DNA of 64,000 nt, taken from Legionella quateirensis. GTDB taxonomy: Bacteria; Pseudomonadota; Gammaproteobacteria; Legionellales; Legionellaceae. Made by a program: the position numbers and the translations under genes. The stretch is taken from the NCBI RefSeq assembly GCF_001467955.1, contig NZ_LNYR01000043.1, forward strand, positions 1-64,000, in the 5' to 3' direction. Shown one piece after another: positions 34,556 to 43,679 of this stretch. Position 1 is the stretch's first letter, and each line of letters opens with the position of its first letter. Below the pieces are notes generated by a model, which was given only the letters and a program-made list of their open reading frames with translations, was not told the DNA's origin and did not search any database.

Positions 34556-34993
34556 ATGTTTGAACGTATCAACTTACTTATCACAACCCATGAATTTGGC
34601 TTTCAATCCTGGTTTGACAACTATGGCAAAGGGGTATGGGCCTGCGTGTCACCCAATGAATTTCTTTTGGATGAAATTAGAAGTTCAACTAGCGGTGGAG
34701 ACTGTGCGATGATCGATGCAGCAGATTATTTTGATACTACTGATTGGCTGCCATTTGTAACAGGAAATGACTTTATCGATGCGATGAATACGCTTGAAAA
34801 TCTCTTAGCTACCATTCCATCGAATATGCTTCATAGAGACTCAACCTGGTCCTCGTCTATTAGTAGGGTGCTGAGTAATTTACAAGAGATGCGACGTACA
34901 AATAACTTTAATTTATATAAAAGTGTGCCTCGAACATTGGATGAATTGCTTTCTCATCCTGAAATAATTGATGAATTGAAAATAGAACGATGA
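34556..34993 (+). CDS. Unknown soluble protein, 145 residues
   Basis: AAAGGAG stands before the ATG. The product is acidic (FLLDEIRSSTSGGDCAMIDAADYFD, ending SVPRTLDELLSHPEIIDELKIER) with no signal or membrane segment and no domain I recognise. It is the first accessory gene after the tra block. A good ribosome-binding site and even composition support it as real. Confidence 0.6.
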   Translation: MFERINLLITTHEFGFQSWFDNYGKGVWACVSPNEFLLDEIRSSTSGGDCAMIDAADYFDTTDWLPFVTGNDFIDAMNTLENLLATIPSNMLHRDSTWSSSISRVLSNLQEMRRTNNFNLYKSVPRTLDELLSHPEIIDELKIER

Positions 34994-35045
34994 ATAATTC
35001 AATTTATCCAAGTTAGCTCAGTGCTACTAAACGACCCCTTGTATA

Positions 35046-35333
35046 CTAATTTAAAAGTTGCTCACCACGTTTAAAAATATATTTAATCAAATGTATTCTG
35101 CAAAATTGAATTAACAAGCAACCAGTAATAATACCCACCGCCGCAAAAAATCTATGATCCGATAACCAGAAAGGGCCACTTAAATATAAAAATTCAAACA
35201 ATAAGTACATTGAAATGGTAATCGAAAAAAACAGGCAAGCACGTTTTATGGAAGTAGAAAAAATATAATATAAAGTTGGCAATATGGTTGCCATGCAAAG
35301 TGCAAAAATACGCATTGCCCCAATACTATCCAT
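35046..35333 (-). CDS. Unknown membrane protein, 95 residues
   Basis: Three hydrophobic helices (about 6-25, 31-52 and 60-80) with positive charges between them (TSIKRACL, FKRGEQ) make this a small polytopic membrane protein. GAGAAGG lies upstream of the ATG on this strand. No family was recognised. Confidence 0.5.
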   Translation of the reverse strand: MDSIGAMRIFALCMATILPTLYYIFSTSIKRACLFFSITISMYLLFEFLYLSGPFWLSDHRFFAAVGIITGCLLIQFCRIHLIKYIFKRGEQLLN

Positions 35334-35422
35334 GTCCCTTCTCCTCTTTATATTTAGCTAAATCAGTTAGCAATTAATTAAATTTAATCACCTAACTACA
35401 GCCAGGTAGCTAGGTGATAAGC

Positions 35423-35791
35423 TTATTTTAAAAGCACAGCTTCAGCAGTAGTTTGTGCCAGTCCTGTCGTAATATGAGTAATTCCATTAGCTCCCATTGA
35501 AGCTGCTTGTTTTTTTAATTCAGACATTATCGATTCTTGAGAAATGGTCATACCAATCATATTATAATTCGAAGCGGATACTCTACCCACAACAGTATGG
35601 TGTTTTGGTATTGAAGATTTTGAATGATAGATCTTTACTTGATCTGGGCTAATTGGCTTTAAATGTCGGTTAGTAGTTGTTGTAACTGCATCTCCATTCC
35701 CCATAGTCGCTTTGATATCAGTCGTATTGCATCCCGTTAAAACAATGGCCGATACTGCAACTGCGTTCATTAACATGAATCTTATTTTCAT
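35423..35791 (-). CDS. Lipoprotein with YbjQ/DUF4156-like region
   Basis: This 122-residue protein has a lipobox LTGC (Cys21). The mature part holds HHTVVGRVSASNYNMIGMTISQESIMSELKKQAASMGANGITHIT. That is the pattern of small Gram-negative envelope proteins in which a strand is followed by a helix ending with an AxxxGANAI-like turn. Function is unknown; DUF4156-like is a tentative call. It is read alone, with GAGAAC upstream. Confidence 0.65.
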   Translation of the reverse strand: MKIRFMLMNAVAVSAIVLTGCNTTDIKATMGNGDAVTTTTNRHLKPISPDQVKIYHSKSSIPKHHTVVGRVSASNYNMIGMTISQESIMSELKKQAASMGANGITHITTGLAQTTAEAVLLK

Positions 35792-36156
35792 TTGTGTTCT
35801 CCATCTTTGTATTGTGGTGTATTAGGTGATAAAGAGTATCTCAAAAAACTTATATCCTGGCGCAACATGCACACAAAAAGTCTTAATTAAAATTAACTAC
35901 ATCGTCTATTCCTCAGGGAGTATGCCATCATCTTGCGTTGGCCACGCTTGTATCGGATGGTGTCCAAAACAAAATAAATCGGTAAAGAAGTTTTTCGCAC
36001 AATCTCTCTAATCATTTTCAATGTCCTTTGTAAAATATGATATATCGAATACAGTATTATTATATCACTTACGGCATTCGATGCAAGCCATATTTGACAT
36101 TTTTATATCATATTTGAGATAATAATTTTATTAAAGATATTTTCAGAGGATTTATA
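35792..36156. other. Intergenic stretch without a convincing gene
   Basis: This AT-rich stretch lies between the lipoprotein and the DUF6471 gene. A 61-codon frame starting with GTG at 35826 lacks a ribosome-binding site and looks like chance. No repeats or hairpins stand out. Confidence 0.5.
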
Positions 36157-36414
36157 TTGAGTACTATGGACTGGAATAAATTAGCTTCTGGGATGCTTAA
36201 AGCCGAATTAAAACGACGCAACATCAGTTATGAGCAACTTGTTACCCTGCTCAACGCAATTGATGTACACGAAACTCACGCCAGTATATTAAATAAAATG
36301 AGCCGTGGTGCCTTTCAATTTGCTTTCTTTTTGCAATGCGCTGCTGCAATTGGAATAACCAATTTACGACTGGATGATCTGGCGCAAACAACATCCGATG
36401 CCAAATCACGTTAG
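36157..36414 (+). CDS. DUF6471-like protein
   Basis: This 85-residue protein has WNKLASGMLKAELKRRNISYEQLV, ILNKMSRGAFQFAFFLQCAAAIG and LRLDDL. That fits the DUF6471 family, a compact helical, HTH-like domain often encoded near mobile DNA. AGAGGA lies seven bases before the TTG at 36157, which I prefer; the ATG at 36166 is the alternative. Confidence 0.65.
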   Translation: MSTMDWNKLASGMLKAELKRRNISYEQLVTLLNAIDVHETHASILNKMSRGAFQFAFFLQCAAAIGITNLRLDDLAQTTSDAKSR

Positions 36415-36806
36415 TTAAGATAAGGCCTCTTGAGTATTCTCGAATCTAAAAATGAGCCTGAAATAGTACCGATGCCGCAGTTAACTTAACAGGGCGGCCT
36501 CTACTCTACAGCCCTAAACTCTCAGCCCACGTAGGCTCAACATTAAATTAGTTAATAAACGGAAAACAAGTCCTACTTGTGCTGATGTACTCTTTTTATA
36601 ATGCCGATGACGGTCAAAAATTTTTGGAACAATCGAATACCGCTAACTTTGTTGATGCGCTAAACGTGCTGGATGATGAAGGACGAAAAATCATATCACA
36701 ATTATGGATGAAACATAGTAGCTGGTAGTAAGTATGTAATCAGCCCCTAAACATACTAATTCAAGGGTTGATTATTAGCTCCATAAATAGGTCAATTAAT
36801 CTCAAG
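36415..36806. other. Intergenic stretch with one possible 47-residue gene remnant
   Basis: An ATG frame at 36585-36728 encodes 47 residues (NADDGQKFLEQSNTANFVDAL, ending SQLWMKHSSW). It looks protein-like but has no ribosome-binding site, so it may be the tail of a lost gene. Nothing else was recognised in the stretch. Confidence 0.4.
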
Positions 36807-38501
36807 TCAATTTATGTCTATTCCTAACCTTTTTACCCTTATCTCATTTAAAAGAGATTCTTTTGCTATTTTTTGCAAAGCAAAGTGAACTTTTTCTGAT
36901 ATTATTCGGTAACTCTCTTTTGAATTACGTGAAGATATAAATATCGACAATGCTTTGTAGTATTTATCTATCTGCCCCCTCTTAAGAGATTTGAAAAAAG
37001 TATAGTATTCTTCAATTGTTCCTAAAGCCAAGGCATCCTCATGTTCTGGTGACCAACTATTATTGTATGCCATATGTTCAATTGCCTGGACAAGTGAAAT
37101 TTCAGGCTGAAGCTTATTATTTAACGCCTCAATAGCATCCTTGAATTGCTCATCTTTTAGTTGATTAAAATAATAACAATTATCACTGTTAATAATTATT
37201 TTATTCACACTAAGATATTGAATATAATCATTCATTATTTCTTCAGCGAGAGCATTTTGCTGAATTTGTCTAAAAATTGAAATAATATAATCAATGTCAT
37301 TGATTGACATATATTGTTTGTATTGAAAATATCCTAATTTTAAATCCTTGATAACCTGCTGTTCATTGTCATTAAAGCCATCAGACAAAGAGTCCCAAAT
37401 ATTGTAAGAAGCCTCTTTTGCCTTATCCTTAATTATTTGGCAGTTAACATTTTTAACTTCGGCAACTAGCTCTTGTTCATTAAAAAATCCGGTTTTAACA
37501 CCCTGCGCTATAATAAAATCAAGGTTTGTCATTCCATAAAAAAGGTATTTATGAAGAAACTCTTTTTGCTCCTTAATGTTATTAATACCTGAATCGTTTG
37601 ATGAGAACAATTTCGGCAAGTCTTTTCCTTTTTCAATCAAAAATTCCAAGGTAGGTATATGCTTACCAACAATGTACTGACAATAACAAAATAAGCAGAG
37701 CGATTTAATAAGCTTATCCCATGTCTCATCCTCAAGATCGAAAACTATCGTCTGAAGATTTTCAGATAAAGTATTAATTGTTTTAATAACACGCATATTC
37801 GTCAGATTAAGGCTCGTAAGATAACTTGAAATTAATTTTTTATGAGGATTGGTTTCAGAAATAATAGAGTTGCAACATTCCACTGAGGATACGTTCAGCT
37901 GTACACGCTTATCTATCACCTTTTCATTAAGCTCGCTGAATTTATCATCATTCATCTTGTCAGAATTATAAATAACGATTATTTTGCAGTTTCGTTTTTC
38001 TTTTAAAAAATTGATATATCCTAAAATCTCATTAACCGTTAAGGACTCTCCTTTTCTCTCAATGTCATCAATACATATTACTGCATCTTTAATAGCCATA
38101 CTCATTGTATGATCTATAAGAGGACTAAACGATTTTATCAAAGGTATACATTTTGCAATCGTTGGGGCTTTTTTGTTCCAATATCCTTTTTTCCGCAACT
38201 CTATCGTAGAGGTTAAATTACTGATAAAGGTTTTTATAGAAGGTTCATTTTCGCCAATTAAATCAGTACTGATCATATTTTCAAAAATTGATGTTTTCAG
38301 GTTTGCGAGTGAATTGATACCAAATAGTGACACATATGAATATGATTTGTAGCAGTCAGGAATCATTGTACGTTTGTTTTTGATTACGTCATTCCATATA
38401 TAAGTTTTTCCTACACCCCAACTACCGTATACAGCAAGAACTTCTGAACTTTTTAATTCTAAAAAAGCACCTATATTTTTTTCGATGATATTTCTTGACA
38501 T
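36807..38501 (-). CDS. KAP-type P-loop NTPase, candidate defence protein
   Basis: This 564-residue protein has an N-terminal P-loop domain: Walker A in VYGSWGVGKTYIW near residue 26, Walker B in AVICIDDIERK near 138, and CKIIVIYNSDKM as a sensor strand. The C-terminal half is long and helical and matches nothing I know. KAP-like NTPases occur in phage-exclusion genes of mobile elements. Composition is AT-rich compared with the tra genes. It starts 24 bases after the hicB stop on the same strand. Confidence 0.7.
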   Translation of the reverse strand: MSRNIIEKNIGAFLELKSSEVLAVYGSWGVGKTYIWNDVIKNKRTMIPDCYKSYSYVSLFGINSLANLKTSIFENMISTDLIGENEPSIKTFISNLTSTIELRKKGYWNKKAPTIAKCIPLIKSFSPLIDHTMSMAIKDAVICIDDIERKGESLTVNEILGYINFLKEKRNCKIIVIYNSDKMNDDKFSELNEKVIDKRVQLNVSSVECCNSIISETNPHKKLISSYLTSLNLTNMRVIKTINTLSENLQTIVFDLEDETWDKLIKSLCLFCYCQYIVGKHIPTLEFLIEKGKDLPKLFSSNDSGINNIKEQKEFLHKYLFYGMTNLDFIIAQGVKTGFFNEQELVAEVKNVNCQIIKDKAKEASYNIWDSLSDGFNDNEQQVIKDLKLGYFQYKQYMSINDIDYIISIFRQIQQNALAEEIMNDYIQYLSVNKIIINSDNCYYFNQLKDEQFKDAIEALNNKLQPEISLVQAIEHMAYNNSWSPEHEDALALGTIEEYYTFFKSLKRGQIDKYYKALSIFISSRNSKESYRIISEKVHFALQKIAKESLLNEIRVKRLGIDIN

Positions 38502-38525
38502 GGTTTTTTATCTAACCCATAAGTA

Positions 38526-38930
38526 TTATTTATGACTTTCTATATAACTAAGTGCTGCATCAGCTAAAAATGAAGAGCGATTTTTTACAGCATGATTTTT
38601 AGAGTACAAATCAATAAGATTTAATACGCGCTCTGGAATAGTGATATTAATGCGTTTTGATTTGCCTGATATTTGACTTAAATCAATATCAATAAATGCC
38701 CACACTCCACCTTGAAATTCTTCCTCATTTATCCAATGATCAATTGTAGAGCCTACTGGAATGGACTCATTGTCCATTAACAACCCTTCTAAATGACATT
38801 CAATTGCCTCAATGACGTTAGTTAATGCCTCATCATAAGTAGCTCCAGCAGAATAACATCCAGGAATATCTGGGACACTTACGCCATAATCACTGTGTTC
38901 GTCTTTATGTATTACTACAGGATATCTCAT
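38526..38930 (-). CDS. hicB: HicB antitoxin
   Basis: This 134-residue protein has the degenerate RNase-H-like HicB domain (RYPVVIHKDEHSDYGVSVPDIPGCYSAGATYDEAL). A C-terminal ribbon-helix-helix DNA-binding part follows (RINITIPERVLNLIDLYSKNH). Its start overlaps the hicA stop by four bases. It neutralises HicA and represses the pair. Confidence 0.88.
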   Translation of the reverse strand: MRYPVVIHKDEHSDYGVSVPDIPGCYSAGATYDEALTNVIEAIECHLEGLLMDNESIPVGSTIDHWINEEEFQGGVWAFIDIDLSQISGKSKRINITIPERVLNLIDLYSKNHAVKNRSSFLADAALSYIESHK

Positions 38931-39124
38931 TTTATATCCTCCTTATTAATTCCAGCTTGTTTAAAAATACTAGCTACCGTTTTAACGGGTAAATCCTTTT
39001 TAGGATGAGGCACAGTCACCCTACCCTTTTTTGTTGGATGCTTAAATTGGCAATGACTCCCCTTCTGGTGACACTTCACCCAACCATCGCGTTCTATTAT
39101 TTTTATTATTTCTGCGCTTTTCAT
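38927..39124 (-). CDS. hicA: HicA toxin, mRNA interferase
   Basis: This 65-residue protein has the double-stranded-RNA-binding fold signature: GWVKCHQKGSHCQFKHP, with the catalytic His in QKGSH, and RVTVPHPKKDLPVKTVASI. The start is the ATG at 39124 (product MKSAEIIKIIERDG); nine extra upstream codons are possible but not typical. It is paired with hicB. Confidence 0.88.
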   Translation of the reverse strand: MKSAEIIKIIERDGWVKCHQKGSHCQFKHPTKKGRVTVPHPKKDLPVKTVASIFKQAGINKEDIK

Positions 39125-39686
39125 ACCTGTAATTATACACACTATACACACAAATTCAAGGGAGCGAGATTCATATCACATGGGTACACTTTAGTGAAAG
39201 GCAGAAAACAAGAGGGTTATATCTATCATATGATTTAAATATTTACTTTTGATAGATGACTTCCAGAGCATCTCGATTTAATTGATAATACAGATTGCAC
39301 GTTCCTGTTTCAAATTTCAACCAACATCAAAGACATCCTCTTATTTTCAAAAGTGGGTGTCCTCAATGCCAGAAGGGGTTACAATGTCCGCCACAATATA
39401 ATCTTCTGGATTAAACTTATAATGCCATTTTTCAGTTTTTTTTTCTTTTCTGGCATATCTCTAGTGAATCTCTCAATATTGCCAACCTCTTCTCTCTGCC
39501 ACTTCGAGCTTAAATATGCAATGAAAAAAAGCTCATGTTTTTGACCAACCAAGTTATTAATGTTTACTACGTATATATTAATCTTTATACTTGCCCAAAA
39601 TTAACTCGCTAATTAATAGCGATCAAATTGACCCAAGGAAATAAAAATAACAGTAGGGAACACGTTAACAAAGCAAAGGGTGTTCT
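39125..39686. other. Intergenic stretch without a convincing gene
   Basis: It holds the hicA promoter region and an AT-rich tract. A 63-codon frame with a GTG start (39353-39544) is hydrophobic in the middle but has no ribosome-binding site. No repeat or hairpin stands out. The last 30 bases (CAAAGGGTG) carry the site for the next gene. Confidence 0.5.
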
Positions 39687-40253
39687 ATGAAAAAATCAAT
39701 ACTAATACTTGCTCTTATATTTTCATCCCAATGGGTTTGTGCTAATACTATTACACAAAACTGGATTGATGATTTTAGTTCCCAAAATCAATACACAAAA
39801 GATGACTGCCTTACTGCGCTGAGCAAAATAAAAAAAAGTGCATTTCAGCGAGGGCAAGTAGATTTTAGAACAACTGTAGAAAATCTTAATAAGCAATATT
39901 TAACAAAAGAAGACTGTTTCGCTGATTTAAATATAGAAAAACTTTTAGAACTTAAACGCATAGCGATTGCCTCAAAAGATTGCAAATATAACAAAGGTGA
40001 ATACTCTTATAACAGGTGTGAAGAAGCAGCCAAAGTTGGATTGCCTGTAAACTATATTCCAATTCCCACCAGAGTTAATAAAATAGAGGCAATAGGTGCA
40101 CTCACTCTTGCAAAGTTTAAATTGGAAGATGCTGCTAATACGGTTTTTTCAAATTTGAATATAACAATAATATCTCTTGTACTAATCATTGTACTGTTGT
40201 TTATTATATATAAAAAAGTAAGCATCTTAACGAAGCAACTTAAACTCAATTAA
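39687..40253 (+). CDS. Exported protein with C-terminal membrane anchor, unknown
   Basis: This 188-residue protein has a signal peptide (to about residue 19, WVCAN). Its periplasmic body has six cysteines in paired settings (YTKDDCLTAL, LTKEDCFADL, KDCKYN, NRCEEA), then a membrane helix (about 158-178) and a short basic tail. The two TKxDC segments look like an internal repeat. No family was recognised. AAGGGTG precedes the ATG. Confidence 0.6.
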   Translation: MKKSILILALIFSSQWVCANTITQNWIDDFSSQNQYTKDDCLTALSKIKKSAFQRGQVDFRTTVENLNKQYLTKEDCFADLNIEKLLELKRIAIASKDCKYNKGEYSYNRCEEAAKVGLPVNYIPIPTRVNKIEAIGALTLAKFKLEDAANTVFSNLNITIISLVLIIVLLFIIYKKVSILTKQLKLN

Positions 40254-40426
40254 ACAAATTTATTCTGCCCTAATTTGTCGGAAATTAGTTGATCAGAATA
40301 TATATGCTTATTCCACGAGATCGTAGAATTAAATTTAAGTCATTGGTTCATATGGCTACCTCGGTATTAAATTGAAAAGGGGTTCGCAGTCTATAATTAA
40401 AAATATTAACTTAATTTGTTTATTAT

Positions 40427-41782
40427 ATGGAACTGCAATTAGGCGTAGATATTGATTTTTTTGAAAAAGTTTTAATAAGAACATTAGAACAGGAGATCTT
40501 TCATAATCTCTCATCAGTGATAGAACATGCATTAAAACTATCTATTGGAAACTACCTGTCAAAATTCAACCATTTAATTAAAAATGATGTCATTTCAGAC
40601 ACTGTTATTAAATGCATAATACCAACGACATTAACTCATGGATTTGGTTTTAATTTTCTTGATAGAAAACTTACTTTTAATCTTTCAACACAATTAAAAA
40701 TAAAAAAATCCGAACAAGGCAAAATTTATTTTAACCCTTTAATTGTTGGGGTAAACATGGAATTTTTCCCGATTAAATCAGGTTATATTACTAATAATGG
40801 AAATTTTGAATCCGATTCACTTGCAACTTTATGCCCCCAACGTCTCTTAGTTCGTTTTATGAATGGTAACACAATAAGTAATAATTACTTTCATGAGATA
40901 GAATTCACCAGAATAGTAAAAAAGGATGTTTTAATTAAATCATTGAAAACACAAACAAATATTTATATTAACAGGTTAAAGTTCTCTATTAATGTTCCCA
41001 ATGTTCTAAATCACCTTTCTTCAGAATTAATAAATAAATTAAATAATAAATTCATCCCGGAGTGGTTTTATCTTTGTGATTTCGCAATTTTTAATAGTAA
41101 ACATCAAGAGATTACATATTTTAATTATATTTCTGGTAAAAGATATATATGTTCGTGTTCAAAAGAATTCCACGATCATCTTTTAAAGTCAAACCCTCCA
41201 ACAGAGAGAAAAGATAATCTTTTGATGCTATCTGACATTGTATACTTACCTAGATATAAGAACATATGTCATTTATGCGTTTTACAAAAGGATGGATTTG
41301 ATGAATGTATTATTAAATATGGAATTCCAGATAAGAAGTTAAAATATTGTTTTGATCCCATTTCATTTTATTATATGAAGGATCCTAAATATAGTTGGAT
41401 TTATCATAATTTAGAATATGTATTCAAGAAGCCTAGATGGATCAATGAAAATAAGATGTTCTTATTTGCTAAGACATTACTTCCTGAGTATAAGATTATA
41501 CGAGAAGCTAGTCCTAGTTGGTTGGGCAATCAGAGTCTCGATGTATATTTTCCTGAAATTGCTTTGGCATTAGAATATCAGGGTAAACAACATTTAGAAC
41601 CTGTTAATTTTTTTGGCGGAGAAACTTCATTTCTAAAAAATAAAGAAAGAGATTTAAGAAAAAATGAACTGTGTCAAAAAAATAATGTTACTGTTGTTTA
41701 TATTTATTATAATGAAAATCTGACATTAGATTTAATGAAAAGAAAATTAAATAATTTTATTAAAAAACTTCGTAATAATTAA
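40427..41782 (+). CDS. Unknown 451-residue protein with nuclease-like C-terminus
   Basis: Residues 1-230 resemble nothing I know. A middle part has CSCSKEF and CHLCVLQKDGFDEC, possible zinc ligands. The last 110 residues (PEYKIIREASPSWLGNQSLDVYFPEIALALEYQGKQH and VTVVYIYYNENLT) have the strand order and acidic-E-x-Q-G-x-QH pattern of PD-(D/E)XK or Vsr-like endonucleases. The gene is AT-rich and stands alone beside the integrase. A restriction or defence nuclease is a reasonable guess, not shown. Confidence 0.5.
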   Translation: MELQLGVDIDFFEKVLIRTLEQEIFHNLSSVIEHALKLSIGNYLSKFNHLIKNDVISDTVIKCIIPTTLTHGFGFNFLDRKLTFNLSTQLKIKKSEQGKIYFNPLIVGVNMEFFPIKSGYITNNGNFESDSLATLCPQRLLVRFMNGNTISNNYFHEIEFTRIVKKDVLIKSLKTQTNIYINRLKFSINVPNVLNHLSSELINKLNNKFIPEWFYLCDFAIFNSKHQEITYFNYISGKRYICSCSKEFHDHLLKSNPPTERKDNLLMLSDIVYLPRYKNICHLCVLQKDGFDECIIKYGIPDKKLKYCFDPISFYYMKDPKYSWIYHNLEYVFKKPRWINENKMFLFAKTLLPEYKIIREASPSWLGNQSLDVYFPEIALALEYQGKQHLEPVNFFGGETSFLKNKERDLRKNELCQKNNVTVVYIYYNENLTLDLMKRKLNNFIKKLRNN

Positions 41783-41816
41783 AAAAAATGCCTGATTCAA
41801 TATTTTCCATAAAATT

Positions 41817-42839
41817 TTAGTTTTCGAATAGCTCTTCAATGGTTGACTGCATCTCGTCTTGACTTGGCTTTGCATAACGAAAAATTTCTTTAATGGATAC
41901 GTTCCCACTCAATTCCTGCGCAAAATGAACTCCGTGTCTATCCGTAACCTTCTTCAAAAAGGTATGGCGAAGTTTATGAGGTGTAAATGCAAACTTTTCT
42001 TGCTCGGGTAAAAAGGCCAAGGCTTGCTTCAACACCCGTTGGCAAATCCTATAAACATCCAAGGTTTTTAAGCGCTTCCCATATCTTGTTATAAATAAAG
42101 GCTCTTCATCCTGTCCACCCCTTTTTTCTAAATACACATCCAAATAATCCCTGCTCTCTTGGGGTAGTGGAATTTTTTGACTGATTCGTTTTGACTTATG
42201 GCGTAGCACATCATAGAGCCCTTTTTGCCGGTATTGCCCTACATTTAAAGAAACCACTTCTGATTCACGAAGCCCTGTACCCATGAGCAAATAAAATAAA
42301 GCGGCCTCCATGACAGGATTTTGATTTTTACGCGTGCAACTTTTAATTCGTTGTTCACAGGCAGATTTTAAACGCATTAACTGTCTTGAGGTTAATCCAT
42401 TCCAATTAGGCGCATCGGTTTGTAAATCTTTGACTTGCGCTAAAGGGTCGCCAGCCAATAAAGGGCGTTGTTGATGGAGCCATCGACCGACATGCCGGAT
42501 GGTTGCCATCGTTCGATTGATAGATGTTGCCTTATACGGTTTTCCCGTTTTCTCTGAAATAGTTTTTACTAAATTTTTTTGAAACTGTTTACTCACCGCT
42601 GGAGTCCAACTATCGACTAGATCATGCCCTACTTCGGCTTGGAAAAACTGAGCGAATTTGGACATGTCTTTCATTTTGGCTTGTTCGGTTTTTTCAGGTG
42701 CCCCTTTGACATGCACTGAATAATAATAAGTCAGCCATGCAGATAAGGAATTGGTATCAAAATGCACATCTAGGGGATGGAAAATCTTATCTATCACAAA
42801 CTTTTGATTTTTCACATTTTGGCGATCCAGTAACTCCAT
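41817..42839 (-). CDS. Tyrosine recombinase (phage-integrase family)
   Basis: This 340-residue protein has an N-terminal SAM-like core-binding domain (LTYYYSVHVKGAPEK to TIRHVGRWLHQQ). Its catalytic domain has Arg in GTGLRESEVVSL, Lys in HKSKRISQ, His and Arg in TPHKLRHTFL, and Tyr in FRYAKPSQDEM. Where most relatives have a second His (LGH) this one reads LSGN. It could integrate the element or act as a resolvase. Adjacent att sites could not be identified. Confidence 0.85.
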   Translation of the reverse strand: MELLDRQNVKNQKFVIDKIFHPLDVHFDTNSLSAWLTYYYSVHVKGAPEKTEQAKMKDMSKFAQFFQAEVGHDLVDSWTPAVSKQFQKNLVKTISEKTGKPYKATSINRTMATIRHVGRWLHQQRPLLAGDPLAQVKDLQTDAPNWNGLTSRQLMRLKSACEQRIKSCTRKNQNPVMEAALFYLLMGTGLRESEVVSLNVGQYRQKGLYDVLRHKSKRISQKIPLPQESRDYLDVYLEKRGGQDEEPLFITRYGKRLKTLDVYRICQRVLKQALAFLPEQEKFAFTPHKLRHTFLKKVTDRHGVHFAQELSGNVSIKEIFRYAKPSQDEMQSTIEELFEN

Positions 42840-43018
42840 ATGTTCCCTTTTTAATTTTTTCTCAATTATACCCTGTTTGTGAAAGATAAGGTACGTTATC
42901 TAGCCCAAACATTATCATATCTGTCCAATACCATAAATACCCTTCTACCCTCTAAAATTGTTCTGGATAAAAACTCAGCTCACCTTATAATAGCGCATCA
43001 GGCTATAACCCGGATTTA

Positions 43019-43570
43019 ATGATGAACATCAATCAATTAGACGTAGAAGATAAAATAATCGAAATCAGAAAAAAACATGTCATTATTGATAGTGATGTCG
43101 CTCAGCTATATGGTGTAGAAACGAAAAGAATTAACGAAGCCGTAAGCAGAAATCCAGAAAAATTTCCTGAAGGTTATTTGGTAGAACTTAATGAAAACGA
43201 AAAACAAGAGGTGGTCGCAAATTGCGACCACCTCGCTTCTCTAAAGTTCTCACCCAATTTGCCTAAAGCGTTCACTGAAAAAGGCCTTTATATGCTGGCT
43301 ACTATATTAAAAAGCCCTAAGGCAACGGAAACTACTTTAGCCATTATTGAAACTTTTACGAAAGTAAGAGAAATATCACGCACTATTAAAGCACTACCGC
43401 AAACACCGCAAAATTCACCCAAATACCAAGAGCTTATGCAAAAAACAGGTGATCTAATTTCAGATCTAGTGGTTCCTGATGACCTCGACACATCAGAAAC
43501 TGAAGCAAGCATAGAAGTTAATCTTGCTATTGTAAAATTCAAATATTCAGTCAAGAAAAAAAATAAGTGA
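43019..43570 (+). CDS. ORF6N-domain protein
   Basis: This 183-residue protein begins with the ORF6N DNA-binding domain (IIEIRKKHVIIDSDVAQLYGVETKRINEAVSRNPEKFPEGY, LPKAFTEKGLYMLATIL). The C-terminal half is helical. Such proteins are common in phages and mobile elements. The role is unknown. It converges on the cus operon. A second ATG three bases downstream is equally possible. Confidence 0.8.
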   Translation: MMNINQLDVEDKIIEIRKKHVIIDSDVAQLYGVETKRINEAVSRNPEKFPEGYLVELNENEKQEVVANCDHLASLKFSPNLPKAFTEKGLYMLATILKSPKATETTLAIIETFTKVREISRTIKALPQTPQNSPKYQELMQKTGDLISDLVVPDDLDTSETEASIEVNLAIVKFKYSVKKKNK

Positions 43571-43679
43571 TATTTTATTAAAAATTAAGCATTTTATTAC
43601 CATATGGATACGAATTTTTGATTCAGTCATTTTTGTCTTCCATAATTTAAACTTAATAAGTTCCAAGAGGTTAAGTAAT

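Noticed and set aside
35826-36011. 61-codon frame with a GTG start
   Set aside because: There is no ribosome-binding site, composition is odd and it resembles no protein.
39353-39544. 63-codon frame with GTG start and a hydrophobic middle
   Set aside because: No ribosome-binding site. The hydrophobicity follows from T-rich DNA.
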